Below, in pieces: positions 33,860-41,838 of a DNA stretch of 64,000 bases. The stretch covers positions 1 through 64,000 of the forward strand of contig DHKO01000008.1 of assembly GCA_002404895.1 (NCBI GenBank). Direction: 5' to 3'. The position numbers and the translations under genes are program-made. Numbering within the stretch: the stretch's first letter is position 1; every line of letters begins with the position of its first letter. This stretch comes from Treponema sp. UBA4692. Its GTDB lineage: Bacteria; Spirochaetota; Spirochaetia; Treponematales; Treponemataceae. Below the pieces are notes generated by a model that worked only from the letters and a program-made list of their open reading frames with translations, was not told where the DNA came from and did not search any database.

Positions 33860-34093
33860 CTAGTCCAGTATTTCCAGGCTATAACGTTTACCGTCTTTAC
33901 TGGCAGAAGCACTCAATACTGTGCGCAACGCTTTAGCAATACGACCGTACTTGCCGATAACCTTGCCAATATCATTCTGAGCAACGCTAAGCTCAAGAAC
34001 AGGTCCTCGTTCACCGGCTACTTCGTTTACCGAGACTGCACTGGGATCATCGACCAATGATTTTGCAATGTATTCAATCAGGTCTTTTTCCAT
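33860..34093 (-). CDS. khpA: KH-domain RNA-binding protein (KhpA/YlqC type)
   Basis: A 77-residue single KH domain. The GxxG loop lies in DIGKVIGKYGRIAKALRTVLSA, and the C-terminal RYSLEILD strand closes the fold. KhpA-type proteins bind structured RNA, often as a dimer with KhpB. Placed between rpsP and rimM as in most bacteria. Confidence 0.93.
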   Translation of the reverse strand: MEKDLIEYIAKSLVDDPSAVSVNEVAGERGPVLELSVAQNDIGKVIGKYGRIAKALRTVLSASASKDGKRYSLEILD

Positions 34094-34114
34094 TCCCCGT
34101 TACTCCCCGTTAAA

Positions 34115-34360
34115 CTATCTCTTGAAGCCTTTCTTGTTAAAGAGTTTAAGAACTGTTTCAGTCGGCTGAGCGCCAACTCCAATCCAGTAACGAGCTCTTT
34201 CTTCGTCAAAAGAAATCTGAGCCTCTTCACCTGCGATTGGCGCGTAAGTTCCGATTTCTTCGATTGTTCTTCCATCACGTGGCTTGCGTGAATCCAAAAC
34301 AACAATTCGATAGAACGGTCTCTTAGCTGCACCGAACTTCTTAAGTCTGATTTTAACCAC
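34115..34360 (-). CDS. rpsP: Ribosomal protein bS16
   Basis: An 81-residue 30S protein with the family start VKIRLKKFGAAKRPFYRIVVLDSRKPRDGRTIEEIGTY. The start is GTG at 34360, well spaced behind GGAGG; a longer frame to 34459 crosses the promoter and is not coding. First gene of the rpsP-khpA-rimM-trmD-rplS operon. Confidence 0.95.
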   Translation of the reverse strand: MVKIRLKKFGAAKRPFYRIVVLDSRKPRDGRTIEEIGTYAPIAGEEAQISFDEERARYWIGVGAQPTETVLKLFNKKGFKR

Positions 34361-34393
34361 TTTATTCCTCCATAAATAGAATTGTGAAACAAT

Positions 34394-34422
34394 AATATAT
34401 CTGTTTTGAAAATAAATATCAA
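34394..34422 (-). promoter_or_regulatory. Promoter of the rpsP operon
   Basis: Minus strand: TTGATA (34422-34417), 17 bp, TATATT (34399-34394); leader of about 28 nt with GGAGG. Confidence 0.8.
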
Positions 34423-34462
34423 GGCAGGAATCTTTAATATTCGGCAAATTCTCAATCAAAGA

Positions 34463-35452
34463 TTATAGATTAAAAATTTCCGGGAGCGGAGCTTCAATCC
34501 TGATGATTTTCTGGCTCACAGGATGAGGAAATTCAAGGCTTTGCGCGTGAAGCATAATCCGTCCGAAAGATTTTCCGCCATAAAGCTCGTCTCCAAGAAT
34601 CGGACAGCCGACGCTCGCAAGATGAACGCGAATCTGATGTGTTCTGCCAGTGTGAAGAGCGCATTTTAAAACGCAAAGCGGAGATTTTTTATTTTGCCGT
34701 TCAATGCCGGTTACGTTTTTATCTTTATCAGAATCATTTTTAATGGAAGAAATCAGTTCAAAATCAGTTTTGCTCCAGAGTCCGCCTTTGTTCTCGCCTA
34801 GTTTTCCCCATTTTGCTGCCTGCGATTTCGGGCTGATTCGTCCCATAAAAAACTCTACCGAGAATTTTTCCTGCTTTGGAACGCCGCAGACAACGGCAAC
34901 ATAAGTTTTTTTCGCCGTGCGGTTCTCAAACATTTCGTGAAGCGGCTTGTTCACGCTCCGGGATTTTGAAAAAAGAATAACGCCGGAAGTTCCAGCATCG
35001 AGACGGTGCATAATTCCAACGTAAGGCAGATTTTTCGCATTTGGCTTTTCAATTTTCTGCCGCTCAAACAAAAATCGCACAACCGCATCGTGAAGATTGT
35101 CCCGATCTTCAACAATTGTGCTTTCAACAGGAAAATGCGCGGGCTTGTTCACGCAGATTAAAAAATCGTCCTCAAACAAAATAGCTTTTTGCGAAAGCTC
35201 AAATTTTATGTCGTCAGGCTTTTTCTCAAAGAAAAGTTTTTCCTCGTCAAGATTCACGCTGATTTCTCCGCCGGAAAAAATTTCATACGACGGAATGCGA
35301 ATCTGCCTGCCGTTCACAAAAACTGAGCCGGAGACAATTAAGCGGCGGATTTTTGAATTTGAAATTTCTTTTCCGATAAGTAGCGGGAGTTTTTCGCGGA
35401 GAATCAAGTCAAGGCGGATTTTAGACGATGTCTTAAAACTGTAATTTTTCAT
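34463..35452 (-). CDS. RluA-family pseudouridine synthase
   Basis: A 329-residue rRNA/tRNA pseudouridine synthase with an N-terminal S4 RNA-binding domain (residues 1-80, KIRRLIVSGSVFVNGRQIR) and the RluA catalytic domain. The catalytic aspartate is in MHRLDAGTSGVILFSKS; GRTHQIRVHLASVGCPILGDELYGG is the second signature. It resembles RluC/RluD; the target site cannot be told by sequence. A TTGATT/TAGAAT pair with 17-bp spacing sits directly in front of the ATG, so either the start is further in or this is a chance match. It lies 42 bp after oppF. Confidence 0.9.
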   Translation of the reverse strand: MKNYSFKTSSKIRLDLILREKLPLLIGKEISNSKIRRLIVSGSVFVNGRQIRIPSYEIFSGGEISVNLDEEKLFFEKKPDDIKFELSQKAILFEDDFLICVNKPAHFPVESTIVEDRDNLHDAVVRFLFERQKIEKPNAKNLPYVGIMHRLDAGTSGVILFSKSRSVNKPLHEMFENRTAKKTYVAVVCGVPKQEKFSVEFFMGRISPKSQAAKWGKLGENKGGLWSKTDFELISSIKNDSDKDKNVTGIERQNKKSPLCVLKCALHTGRTHQIRVHLASVGCPILGDELYGGKSFGRIMLHAQSLEFPHPVSQKIIRIEAPLPEIFNL

Positions 35453-35494
35453 ATTCTATCTGCAAAATTTCTTATAATCAAAAAAAAGCTGGAT

Positions 35495-36466
35495 TTAGCC
35501 GATAAAATGGCAGCGGACTTTGTGTCCAAAAGCAATTTCTTTCAATTTTGGAACTTCGCTCAGGCATTTTTCGCTTGAATTCGGACATCTTGAACCAAAA
35601 GGACAGCCTTTCAAAGGTCCTAAAACAGTTCTGATTTCTGACGCGGCGGAATTTTTTCTTGAATTCTGATTTTCTTTTTTGATTTCGGCCGATGAAAAAA
35701 GCAGCCTTGTGTAAGGATGAAGCGCGCTTTTGTAAAGGCTTTCAGCAGGAGCTTCTTCCATAATCATTCCAGAATACATGACGCCGATTGTGTCGCAAAA
35801 ATAGCAGGAGACCCGCAAATCGTGCGCGATAAACAAAAACGAAAGATTCCGGCGTTTTTTCAAGTCAACGAGAAGATTTAAGATTTGTCCTTGAACGCTC
35901 ACATCAAGAGCGGAAACAATCTCGTCGCAAATCAAGACTTCTGGGCGCATTATCAAGGCGCGGGCAATTGAAATTCTCTGGCGCTGGCCGCCTGAAAATT
36001 CTGAAGGACGGCGTTCCAAATCTTTCGGGTCAAGCCCGACTTCGTCAAGAAGCTCAGCCGCCTCAGTTCGCGCTTTTTTGCGCCCCGGCCAAAGCGAAGA
36101 GGACTTGTACGCGCTTGTCAAAATGCTGAAAATGCTCATTCTTGGATTCAAGGATTTTCCCGGGTCTTGGAAAATGTATTTTACTTTTTCGCGGTAAGAT
36201 TTCAGTTCGGATTTTGAGAATTCTCCGACATTCTTCTGATTGTAAAAAATTTTTCCGGAATTCTGCCTGTACATCTGAATCAGAATTCTTGCGGCGGTTG
36301 TTTTTCCAGAGCCTGACTCGCCGACAAGCCCGTAAGTTTTACCTCGCTCAAGAGAGAACGAAACGTCATTCACAGCGTAGACAAATTTGTCCTGACGGGC
36401 AAAAAATCCAGCGTCAAGAGTGAAAAGTTTTGTGAGATTTTCAGCTTTTATTACAGTTCCGCCCAT
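35495..36466 (-). CDS. oppF: Oligopeptide ABC transporter ATPase OppF
   Basis: A 323-residue ATPase of a dipeptide/oligopeptide importer. Walker A GESGSGKTTAARI, signature FSGGQRQRISIARAL, Walker B VLICDEIVSALDVSVQGQ and H-loop FIAHDLRV are intact. The C-terminal oligopeptide-type region carries the cysteine-rich CPFGSRCPNSSEKC, a likely Fe-S site. GGAG precedes the start. It is the last gene of the opp operon. Confidence 0.93.
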   Translation of the reverse strand: MGGTVIKAENLTKLFTLDAGFFARQDKFVYAVNDVSFSLERGKTYGLVGESGSGKTTAARILIQMYRQNSGKIFYNQKNVGEFSKSELKSYREKVKYIFQDPGKSLNPRMSIFSILTSAYKSSSLWPGRKKARTEAAELLDEVGLDPKDLERRPSEFSGGQRQRISIARALIMRPEVLICDEIVSALDVSVQGQILNLLVDLKKRRNLSFLFIAHDLRVSCYFCDTIGVMYSGMIMEEAPAESLYKSALHPYTRLLFSSAEIKKENQNSRKNSAASEIRTVLGPLKGCPFGSRCPNSSEKCLSEVPKLKEIAFGHKVRCHFIG

Positions 36467-36544
36467 TTTTTCTCCATTTTGATTCTTCGATAAAAACGCG
36501 ATTTTTCATTATTCGATTTTGACTTTAATTTTCCATTTTGGTTT

Positions 36545-38812
36545 TTATTTTCCGTTTTGTTCCGCAGCGTTTTTCATCTTCCAGCAAATATGGCTGATAA
36601 AATCATCTGAATTGTTTTCATCATTCTGATTATTTTCGGTTGCCAGATTTTTCTCAAGAATCGGATTTCCGCCGCTCAAAGATTTTTTGCAGTCTTCTTT
36701 TGCAAAGCGGCATCTCGGAGCAAAAGGACAGCCCGGCTCAGGATTTGCAGGATCGGTAACGCGGCCCGGAATCGACGACATTTTTTCTGCCGTGTAATGG
36801 CTTCCGAATTTTGGAGATGAGGAAATCAAGGCCTGGCTGTAAGGATTCAAAGGCGAGCTCATGATTTTTTCTGAACTGCCTTTTTCCATGATAACTCCGC
36901 CGTACATCACGATTATGCTGTCGCAAAGCTGGGCGACGAGATTTATGTTGTGGCTTATAAAAATGATTGAAAGTCCACGCTCAATATTAAGCCTGCGCAA
37001 AAGAGAAACAATCTGGCTTTGAATCGTAACGTCGAGCGCGGTTGTAGGCTCGTCTGCAATCAAAAGCTCGCAGCCCTGCGCGAGAGCAAGCGCGATTCCA
37101 ATCCGCTGGAGCTGACCGCCTGAAAACTGGTGAGGAAAATTCTTCAAGCGGAATTCAGAATCGGTAAGCCCGACTTCGTTTAAAAGCGCGGCGGCTTTTT
37201 TATGAGATTCTTCTTTTGTGATTTTCGGATTTGAATTTCTGAAAGTCTCGAAGAAAACGCTTTCCATATTTTGAAGCGGGTCAAAGCTTCTTCCCGGCTC
37301 CTGGAAAATCATTCCGATTTTTTTGCCTCTGTAAGTGCGAAGCTCCTTTTGAGAAAGCGACGCGAGATTCACAGAAGACGAGCCGTCATTGTATAGAATT
37401 TCGCCCGAGACAAGCGCGTTTGAAGGCAAAAGTCCGGGAATTGCGGTGGAGGTTACGGTTTTTCCAGAGCCTGACTCGCCGACAATTCCTAAAATTTCGC
37501 CGCGCCGCATTTCAAACGAGACTTTGCGCACAGAATGAATTTCAACCTGCTCTTTTCCGCGCTGCATAAAGAACGAGACGCGCAGATTGCGGACAGAAAG
37601 CAACGGGGGCGTTACGGGGGATTTTCCCCCGTTAGAAGGGGGTGTCGGCGCAACGGCGGAAGCGCAGCTGACAGAGTGCGGCGCAGGGGGAAGGCTTTCC
37701 CCCTCCAATTTTTTTTGAACAGAAAAAGTCTCTTTTATTTTTTTTAGCGCGTTTTTCTTGAAGACCGCGTGGTAAGGATCGTAAAAATCGCGGAGAGCGT
37801 CGCCGAGAAAGTTGAACGCAAGCGTTACTGCCAAAAGAAGCGCGACTGGAATCAAAAGCCACGGAAAATTCCGCAGGTTGCTGAGCGTCGAGATGTCGCG
37901 GTTTATAAGGCTTCCCCAGCTTACGGCAGGGTCGGCGATTCCAAGGCCGAGATAGCTTAAAGTTGTCTCGCTCATTATGAAGCCCGGAATTGAAAGAGTT
38001 GTGCTGACGATTAAAAGGCTTGTAATCTGGGGAATTATGTGGCGGAAAATTATTGTTCCGCTAGGAACGCCCTCGATTTCAGCGTCAATCACAAATTCCT
38101 CGCGCTTTATCGAATGAATCATTCCGCGCAAAGTTCTCGCGCTTCCCGGCCAGCCGACAAGCGAAAGAATCACCGTGATGACCATATAGCTTTGCCCAGA
38201 GTCCATGCTCGAATTCAAAAGCGAGCGCAAAAACAAAATCAGGTAAAGCCCCGGAATCAGCATAAAAAATTCGGAGAAGCGCATTATAGTCCAGTCGGCG
38301 GCTCCGCCGTAAAACCCTGCAAGTCCGCCAAGCAAAATCGCGAGAAAAAGCGAGACCGCGCTTGCGACAAAGCCGATTGTAAGGGAAATTCTGCTTCCGT
38401 AGACAATACGGCTGAACAGGTCACGCCCCAAATTATCCGCGCCGAAGAGAAAAACCGGGTAAACCTCGCCGGTTTCGTCAGGCAAAGTCGCAAAAAGATG
38501 ACGTTCGGCCGGAATAAGCCCTAAAAACTTGTATTTTTCACCTTTCGCAAAGAAATGGATTTTGTGGCTCAAGCCTTTAACGCGCGCATATTTCCAAGTT
38601 ACGGAATTCAAAACGCGATGCTCGCGCGCTTCAAGACCATTCGCGGTGATTTCAATGTCCGAAGGATGGAAACTTCCATTCTCAAAAGCCGTGTTCGGAG
38701 AGTAAGGCGCGATAAATTCCGCAAAAATCATCACGAGATACAAAAAAATTATCACGCAAAGCGAGGAAAAAGCGAGAGGACGAGATTTCAAGAATTTTAA
38801 GATTTGTCTCAT
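36545..38812 (-). CDS. oppCD: OppC-OppD fusion: peptide ABC permease joined to ATPase
   Basis: A 755-residue single chain. Residues 1-345 are an OppC-type permease (TM near 12-35, long periplasmic loop, LFGADNLGRDLFSRIVYGSR, EAA-like loop around 245-262, further TMs). Residues 403-755 are an OppD ATPase: Walker A GESGSGKT (445-452), signature FSGGQ (563-567), Walker B LLIADE (583-588) and the cysteine cluster CPFAPRCRFAKEDC. The linker (about 369-402) is Pro/Ser/Ala-rich and encoded by GC-rich palindromes. Both halves look intact. Normally these are two proteins. It lies between the LEA-type lipoprotein gene and oppF. Confidence 0.9.
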   Translation of the reverse strand: MRQILKFLKSRPLAFSSLCVIIFLYLVMIFAEFIAPYSPNTAFENGSFHPSDIEITANGLEAREHRVLNSVTWKYARVKGLSHKIHFFAKGEKYKFLGLIPAERHLFATLPDETGEVYPVFLFGADNLGRDLFSRIVYGSRISLTIGFVASAVSLFLAILLGGLAGFYGGAADWTIMRFSEFFMLIPGLYLILFLRSLLNSSMDSGQSYMVITVILSLVGWPGSARTLRGMIHSIKREEFVIDAEIEGVPSGTIIFRHIIPQITSLLIVSTTLSIPGFIMSETTLSYLGLGIADPAVSWGSLINRDISTLSNLRNFPWLLIPVALLLAVTLAFNFLGDALRDFYDPYHAVFKKNALKKIKETFSVQKKLEGESLPPAPHSVSCASAVAPTPPSNGGKSPVTPPLLSVRNLRVSFFMQRGKEQVEIHSVRKVSFEMRRGEILGIVGESGSGKTVTSTAIPGLLPSNALVSGEILYNDGSSSVNLASLSQKELRTYRGKKIGMIFQEPGRSFDPLQNMESVFFETFRNSNPKITKEESHKKAAALLNEVGLTDSEFRLKNFPHQFSGGQLQRIGIALALAQGCELLIADEPTTALDVTIQSQIVSLLRRLNIERGLSIIFISHNINLVAQLCDSIIVMYGGVIMEKGSSEKIMSSPLNPYSQALISSSPKFGSHYTAEKMSSIPGRVTDPANPEPGCPFAPRCRFAKEDCKKSLSGGNPILEKNLATENNQNDENNSDDFISHICWKMKNAAEQNGK
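37607..37708. repeat. GC-rich palindromic segment encoding the OppC-OppD linker
   Basis: Two perfect small hairpins, CGGGGGA/TCCCCCG (37615-37631) and GGGGGAA/TTCCCCC (37686-37703), plus several extra G5 runs lie in a 100-bp coding block that is far more GC-rich than its surroundings. It looks like a repeat element inserted in frame and translated. Confidence 0.65.
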
Positions 38813-38864
38813 TTTTTATTCAATTTTCGATATTCGATTGGCAACGTAAAAAAAATCCTGAAAG

Positions 38865-39890
38865 CTAGTTTTTTGAAACTTTAAAGCTCGAAAGCGGAAT
38901 TTCCTTTGAATAGTTCAGCGGAAGATTCGCCGCATACGAAAGCTCCGGGAACGAAAGTCCGCTTTCCACAGTGAAAACTGGATTTTCTCCGCTTTTGTTC
39001 AGAATCTGCGCGATGAATTTTCCGGCTTTAAGCGTGTTCAAAGTCGCGGTCAGCGGAATTGTTCCGCTTGAAGATGTAATTTCCTTGCTTGCGCCGGAGG
39101 CAGGAGAAAGCTCAATCAAAGAGGAAGAATTCCCGGAGAAATTCCCGGAAGAATTTGACTTTATCGAGCAGTTTTTCAAAAGATATTTCCATGCGGCAGA
39201 GCCAGAATTTGAAACTTTCAGGTCAAAATTGCATTTCAAGTTAAGATTAACGTTGTCAAAAATATTTGAGGAAATTTTGTTTCCAGCCAAAATTGAAGCT
39301 GCGGCCACAGAAGCCGCGGCAACCGTCATTCCGCCTGAAGTGAACGCGTTTTTCATCTCCGAGAGAGTCGGAAGAACGATTTTCGGATTTGAAAGCGACA
39401 AGCTCGGCTTGAAAACAGGAACTTCAAAAGATTTTGAGAACGGAAGAGTCATCGTCTGGTTTTCCATCAGCGGAATTTTGCTCAAATCGAGAGAAGCGTT
39501 TCCAGAAACCGAAAACGGAAGAGATTTTTTTCCGCTCGTGGATTTTGCGAAATTCAAAATCGTGTTGTACGGAATCTTGAAGCTGAACGCGTTTGATTTT
39601 GTGCCTAAAGCCGCAATGCTCACGCCATTGTCCGCGCTTAGCGAAGTGAATTTTGAATTCTCGTAGAGAACATCCGCCGAAACCTGCTTTACAGAAAAAG
39701 CGACAGGATAAGGATTTTGAATCGAATAATTGCAGCTGAAAGTGATTCCTTCCAAGTCAAGCGATTTTATCGCCACGTTCTGAAAATTTATCGAAGGCGA
39801 AAGTCCAAGCTCCTTTAAAGTCGAGCATGAAAGAGCGAAAAGCGCAGCCGCCGAAATCAAAAAAGACTTCAAAAATCTGATTTTCTTCAT
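38865..39890 (-). CDS. LEA-type (WHy-domain) lipoprotein
   Basis: A 341-residue predicted lipoprotein; the signal ends in ALSC (C22). The mature part has two stretches like LEA14/WHy domains: ITFSCNYSIQNPYPVAFSVKQVSADVLYE (the NPYP core) followed by FSFKIPYNTIL, and a second half with KCNFDLKVSNSGSAAWKYLLKN. These beta-sandwich domains bind lipids or stabilise proteins in other organisms. Start at the ATG at 39890 behind GGAG; a frame to 39908 is less likely. Its place inside an opp operon is unusual. Confidence 0.8.
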   Translation of the reverse strand: MKKIRFLKSFLISAAALFALSCSTLKELGLSPSINFQNVAIKSLDLEGITFSCNYSIQNPYPVAFSVKQVSADVLYENSKFTSLSADNGVSIAALGTKSNAFSFKIPYNTILNFAKSTSGKKSLPFSVSGNASLDLSKIPLMENQTMTLPFSKSFEVPVFKPSLSLSNPKIVLPTLSEMKNAFTSGGMTVAAASVAAASILAGNKISSNIFDNVNLNLKCNFDLKVSNSGSAAWKYLLKNCSIKSNSSGNFSGNSSSLIELSPASGASKEITSSSGTIPLTATLNTLKAGKFIAQILNKSGENPVFTVESGLSFPELSYAANLPLNYSKEIPLSSFKVSKN

Positions 39891-39928
39891 TTTATCTTCA
39901 ATCTCCAATTTTTTTCTGATTTTTCAGT

Positions 39929-41056
39929 TTAATTTTTTCCGTATCGGATTCTGGGGTCAACAACCGCAAGCAAAACATCTGAAACGACCATTCCAATCAG
40001 AACAAGCGCGCTGATGAACATGCTGTTCGCAAGCACGAGATTAACGTCCTGCTGCATAACCGCCTCGTACATCAGCCGCCCGATTCCCGGATAAGCGAAA
40101 ATAATCTCAAGCACAAGAGAGCCGGAAAAAAGGCTTGCAAGAAGATTCGCGCTTCCAGTTATGTAAGGATTCAGCGTGTTTCTAAAAGCGTGGTTCAGGT
40201 AAACGCGGCGTTCAGAAATTCCACGTGCGCGGAGAGCTGTAATGTAAGGCAAGCCCATCTGGTCGAGCATCGTTGAGCGAATCATCCGGAGAGTTGAGCC
40301 GACTCCGCCCAAAAAAGACGCGAGAAGAGGCAAAAAAATGTGATAAGCGTAGCTAAAAGAAAATTTCGCGGGATTCTCAGAAAAAGGAAAATCAGGATAA
40401 GCCGTTACTGGAAAAGCGTGCGTTAAAGACGCGAAAAGCTGGAACAAAATCAGAAGAAGAATTCCCGGAAAGGCATGAAAAAACAAGGCGGAAAAAGTCG
40501 CCGCAATGTCGATTTTGGTTCCAGCCTTGCTCGAAAAATAAACTCCAAGCAAAAACGAGAAAATCGTGATAAAAACAAGCGAAATCAGATTCAAGACAAG
40601 CGAATTTATAATTCTCGTCCTTATCAAGAATCCGACAGGCGCGCGTGAAATCAGGCTTATCCCCAAATCGTGGTTTATGACAACGCGCTTAAGCCATTTG
40701 AAATACTGGATTGTAAAAGGCTGGTCAAGCCCAAGCTCCGCGCGCGTTTTTGCAAGCTGCTCGGCGGAAAACATATTGTCGCCGCTGCCGCTGGAAACTT
40801 TCGCGCCGGAAGAAGCCTGGCTCATCATCTGCTGCTGAACCATCTGGTCAACGATGTCGCCCGGAGCAAGAGCCATAAGAGCGAACAAAGCCCAGCCGAG
40901 CATAAAAAGGATAAAAACCATCGTCACAAGCCTTCCGACAACAAATGACGCGACAGGAAATTTCGCCCGGAACATGAGCCACGGCGAAATCAGCGGCGAA
41001 AACAAGCGAGAAAAAACTGTTCCAAAAACTTTTTTTATTTTTTTGACAAGGCTCAT
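39929..41056 (-). CDS. oppB: Oligopeptide ABC transporter permease OppB
   Basis: A 375-residue inner-membrane permease. TM1 is near residues 35-66 (GWALFALMALAPGD is the OppB hallmark), a periplasmic loop with ELGLDQPFTIQYFKWL follows, then five further TMs and the EAA loop TALRARGISERRVYLNHAFRNTL. The end VVDPRIRYG is typical. The start overlaps the plsC stop by four bases, so the two are coupled. Confidence 0.94.
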   Translation of the reverse strand: MSLVKKIKKVFGTVFSRLFSPLISPWLMFRAKFPVASFVVGRLVTMVFILFMLGWALFALMALAPGDIVDQMVQQQMMSQASSGAKVSSGSGDNMFSAEQLAKTRAELGLDQPFTIQYFKWLKRVVINHDLGISLISRAPVGFLIRTRIINSLVLNLISLVFITIFSFLLGVYFSSKAGTKIDIAATFSALFFHAFPGILLLILFQLFASLTHAFPVTAYPDFPFSENPAKFSFSYAYHIFLPLLASFLGGVGSTLRMIRSTMLDQMGLPYITALRARGISERRVYLNHAFRNTLNPYITGSANLLASLFSGSLVLEIIFAYPGIGRLMYEAVMQQDVNLVLANSMFISALVLIGMVVSDVLLAVVDPRIRYGKN

Positions 41057-41802
41057 TTTTTCTCAATCTTTTTAGGTTCTCTTGGAGCCGGCAAATGCGC
41101 GCAGACAATGTTTTCAACTTGCGAAGGAATTTTCGACTGCTCCTCGCGTGTAAGCCCGGCGGTCTCAATCGGCTTGTGAAAAGTCAGGCTCACGTGCTGC
41201 CCCGGCACAAGGCGTCCTTTCTCCTCGAAAATGCGCCAAGTTCCGTCAATTGTTACAGGAACAATCGGAGAATTTGAAAGAAAAGCGAGCTTGAAGCTTC
41301 CCGGCTTGAATTCGCGGTGAGCAAAGCCTTTTGAGCGGTGTCCTTCCGGGAAAATCACCTGGGAATATCCTTTCTGAACTCCGCTCGCGGCATCGTGAAT
41401 CGCCTGAATAGATTTTTTCGGGCTTTTTCTGTCGATGAAAGTGCACTGCAAAAGCCGCATCCAGTCGCGCAGAACTGGAATTTTCGAAAGCTCCACTTTC
41501 GCGACAAACGCCATCTGCTTGTTTGAGTATCCGTACAAAAGCGGAATGTCCATATCGCCCTGATGATTTCCGATAAAAACACAGGCGCGGTCTTTAGGAA
41601 TATTCTCCTCGCCGTGAACCTCGACAGTCGCTCCAACAACCTCAAACACGAATCTCGCCCACACAGGAACGATTCCGTCAACAATCTTGTCGCGCTCGGC
41701 AATGTTTCCCTCGCGGTCGTATTTGAGAGCAAGTTTTCTAAGCTTGTTCTGCCTGAGCATAAAAATCGCAATCCGAATCAGCGCAATAAAAGTTCTCATC
41801 AA
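41053..41802 (-). CDS. plsC: 1-acyl-sn-glycerol-3-phosphate acyltransferase (PlsC family)
   Basis: A 249-residue membrane-bound acyltransferase that makes phosphatidic acid from lysophosphatidic acid. The HX4D catalytic motif is in GNHQGDMDIP; FIDRKSPKKSI and FPEGHRSKG (in place of FPEGTRS) are the other blocks. A hydrophobic segment at residues 3-18 anchors it. AGGAG precedes the ATG. It lies between oppA and oppB. Confidence 0.92.
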   Translation of the reverse strand: MMRTFIALIRIAIFMLRQNKLRKLALKYDREGNIAERDKIVDGIVPVWARFVFEVVGATVEVHGEENIPKDRACVFIGNHQGDMDIPLLYGYSNKQMAFVAKVELSKIPVLRDWMRLLQCTFIDRKSPKKSIQAIHDAASGVQKGYSQVIFPEGHRSKGFAHREFKPGSFKLAFLSNSPIVPVTIDGTWRIFEEKGRLVPGQHVSLTFHKPIETAGLTREEQSKIPSQVENIVCAHLPAPREPKKIEKK

Positions 41803-41838
41803 TATCTCCTAAAAAGTCAAAAAAATGACAAAATAATT

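Noticed and set aside
35453..35481. TTGATT/TAGAAT promoter before the RluA-family gene
   Set aside because: The -10 abuts the ATG directly, so a transcript would begin inside the coding region; probably a chance match.
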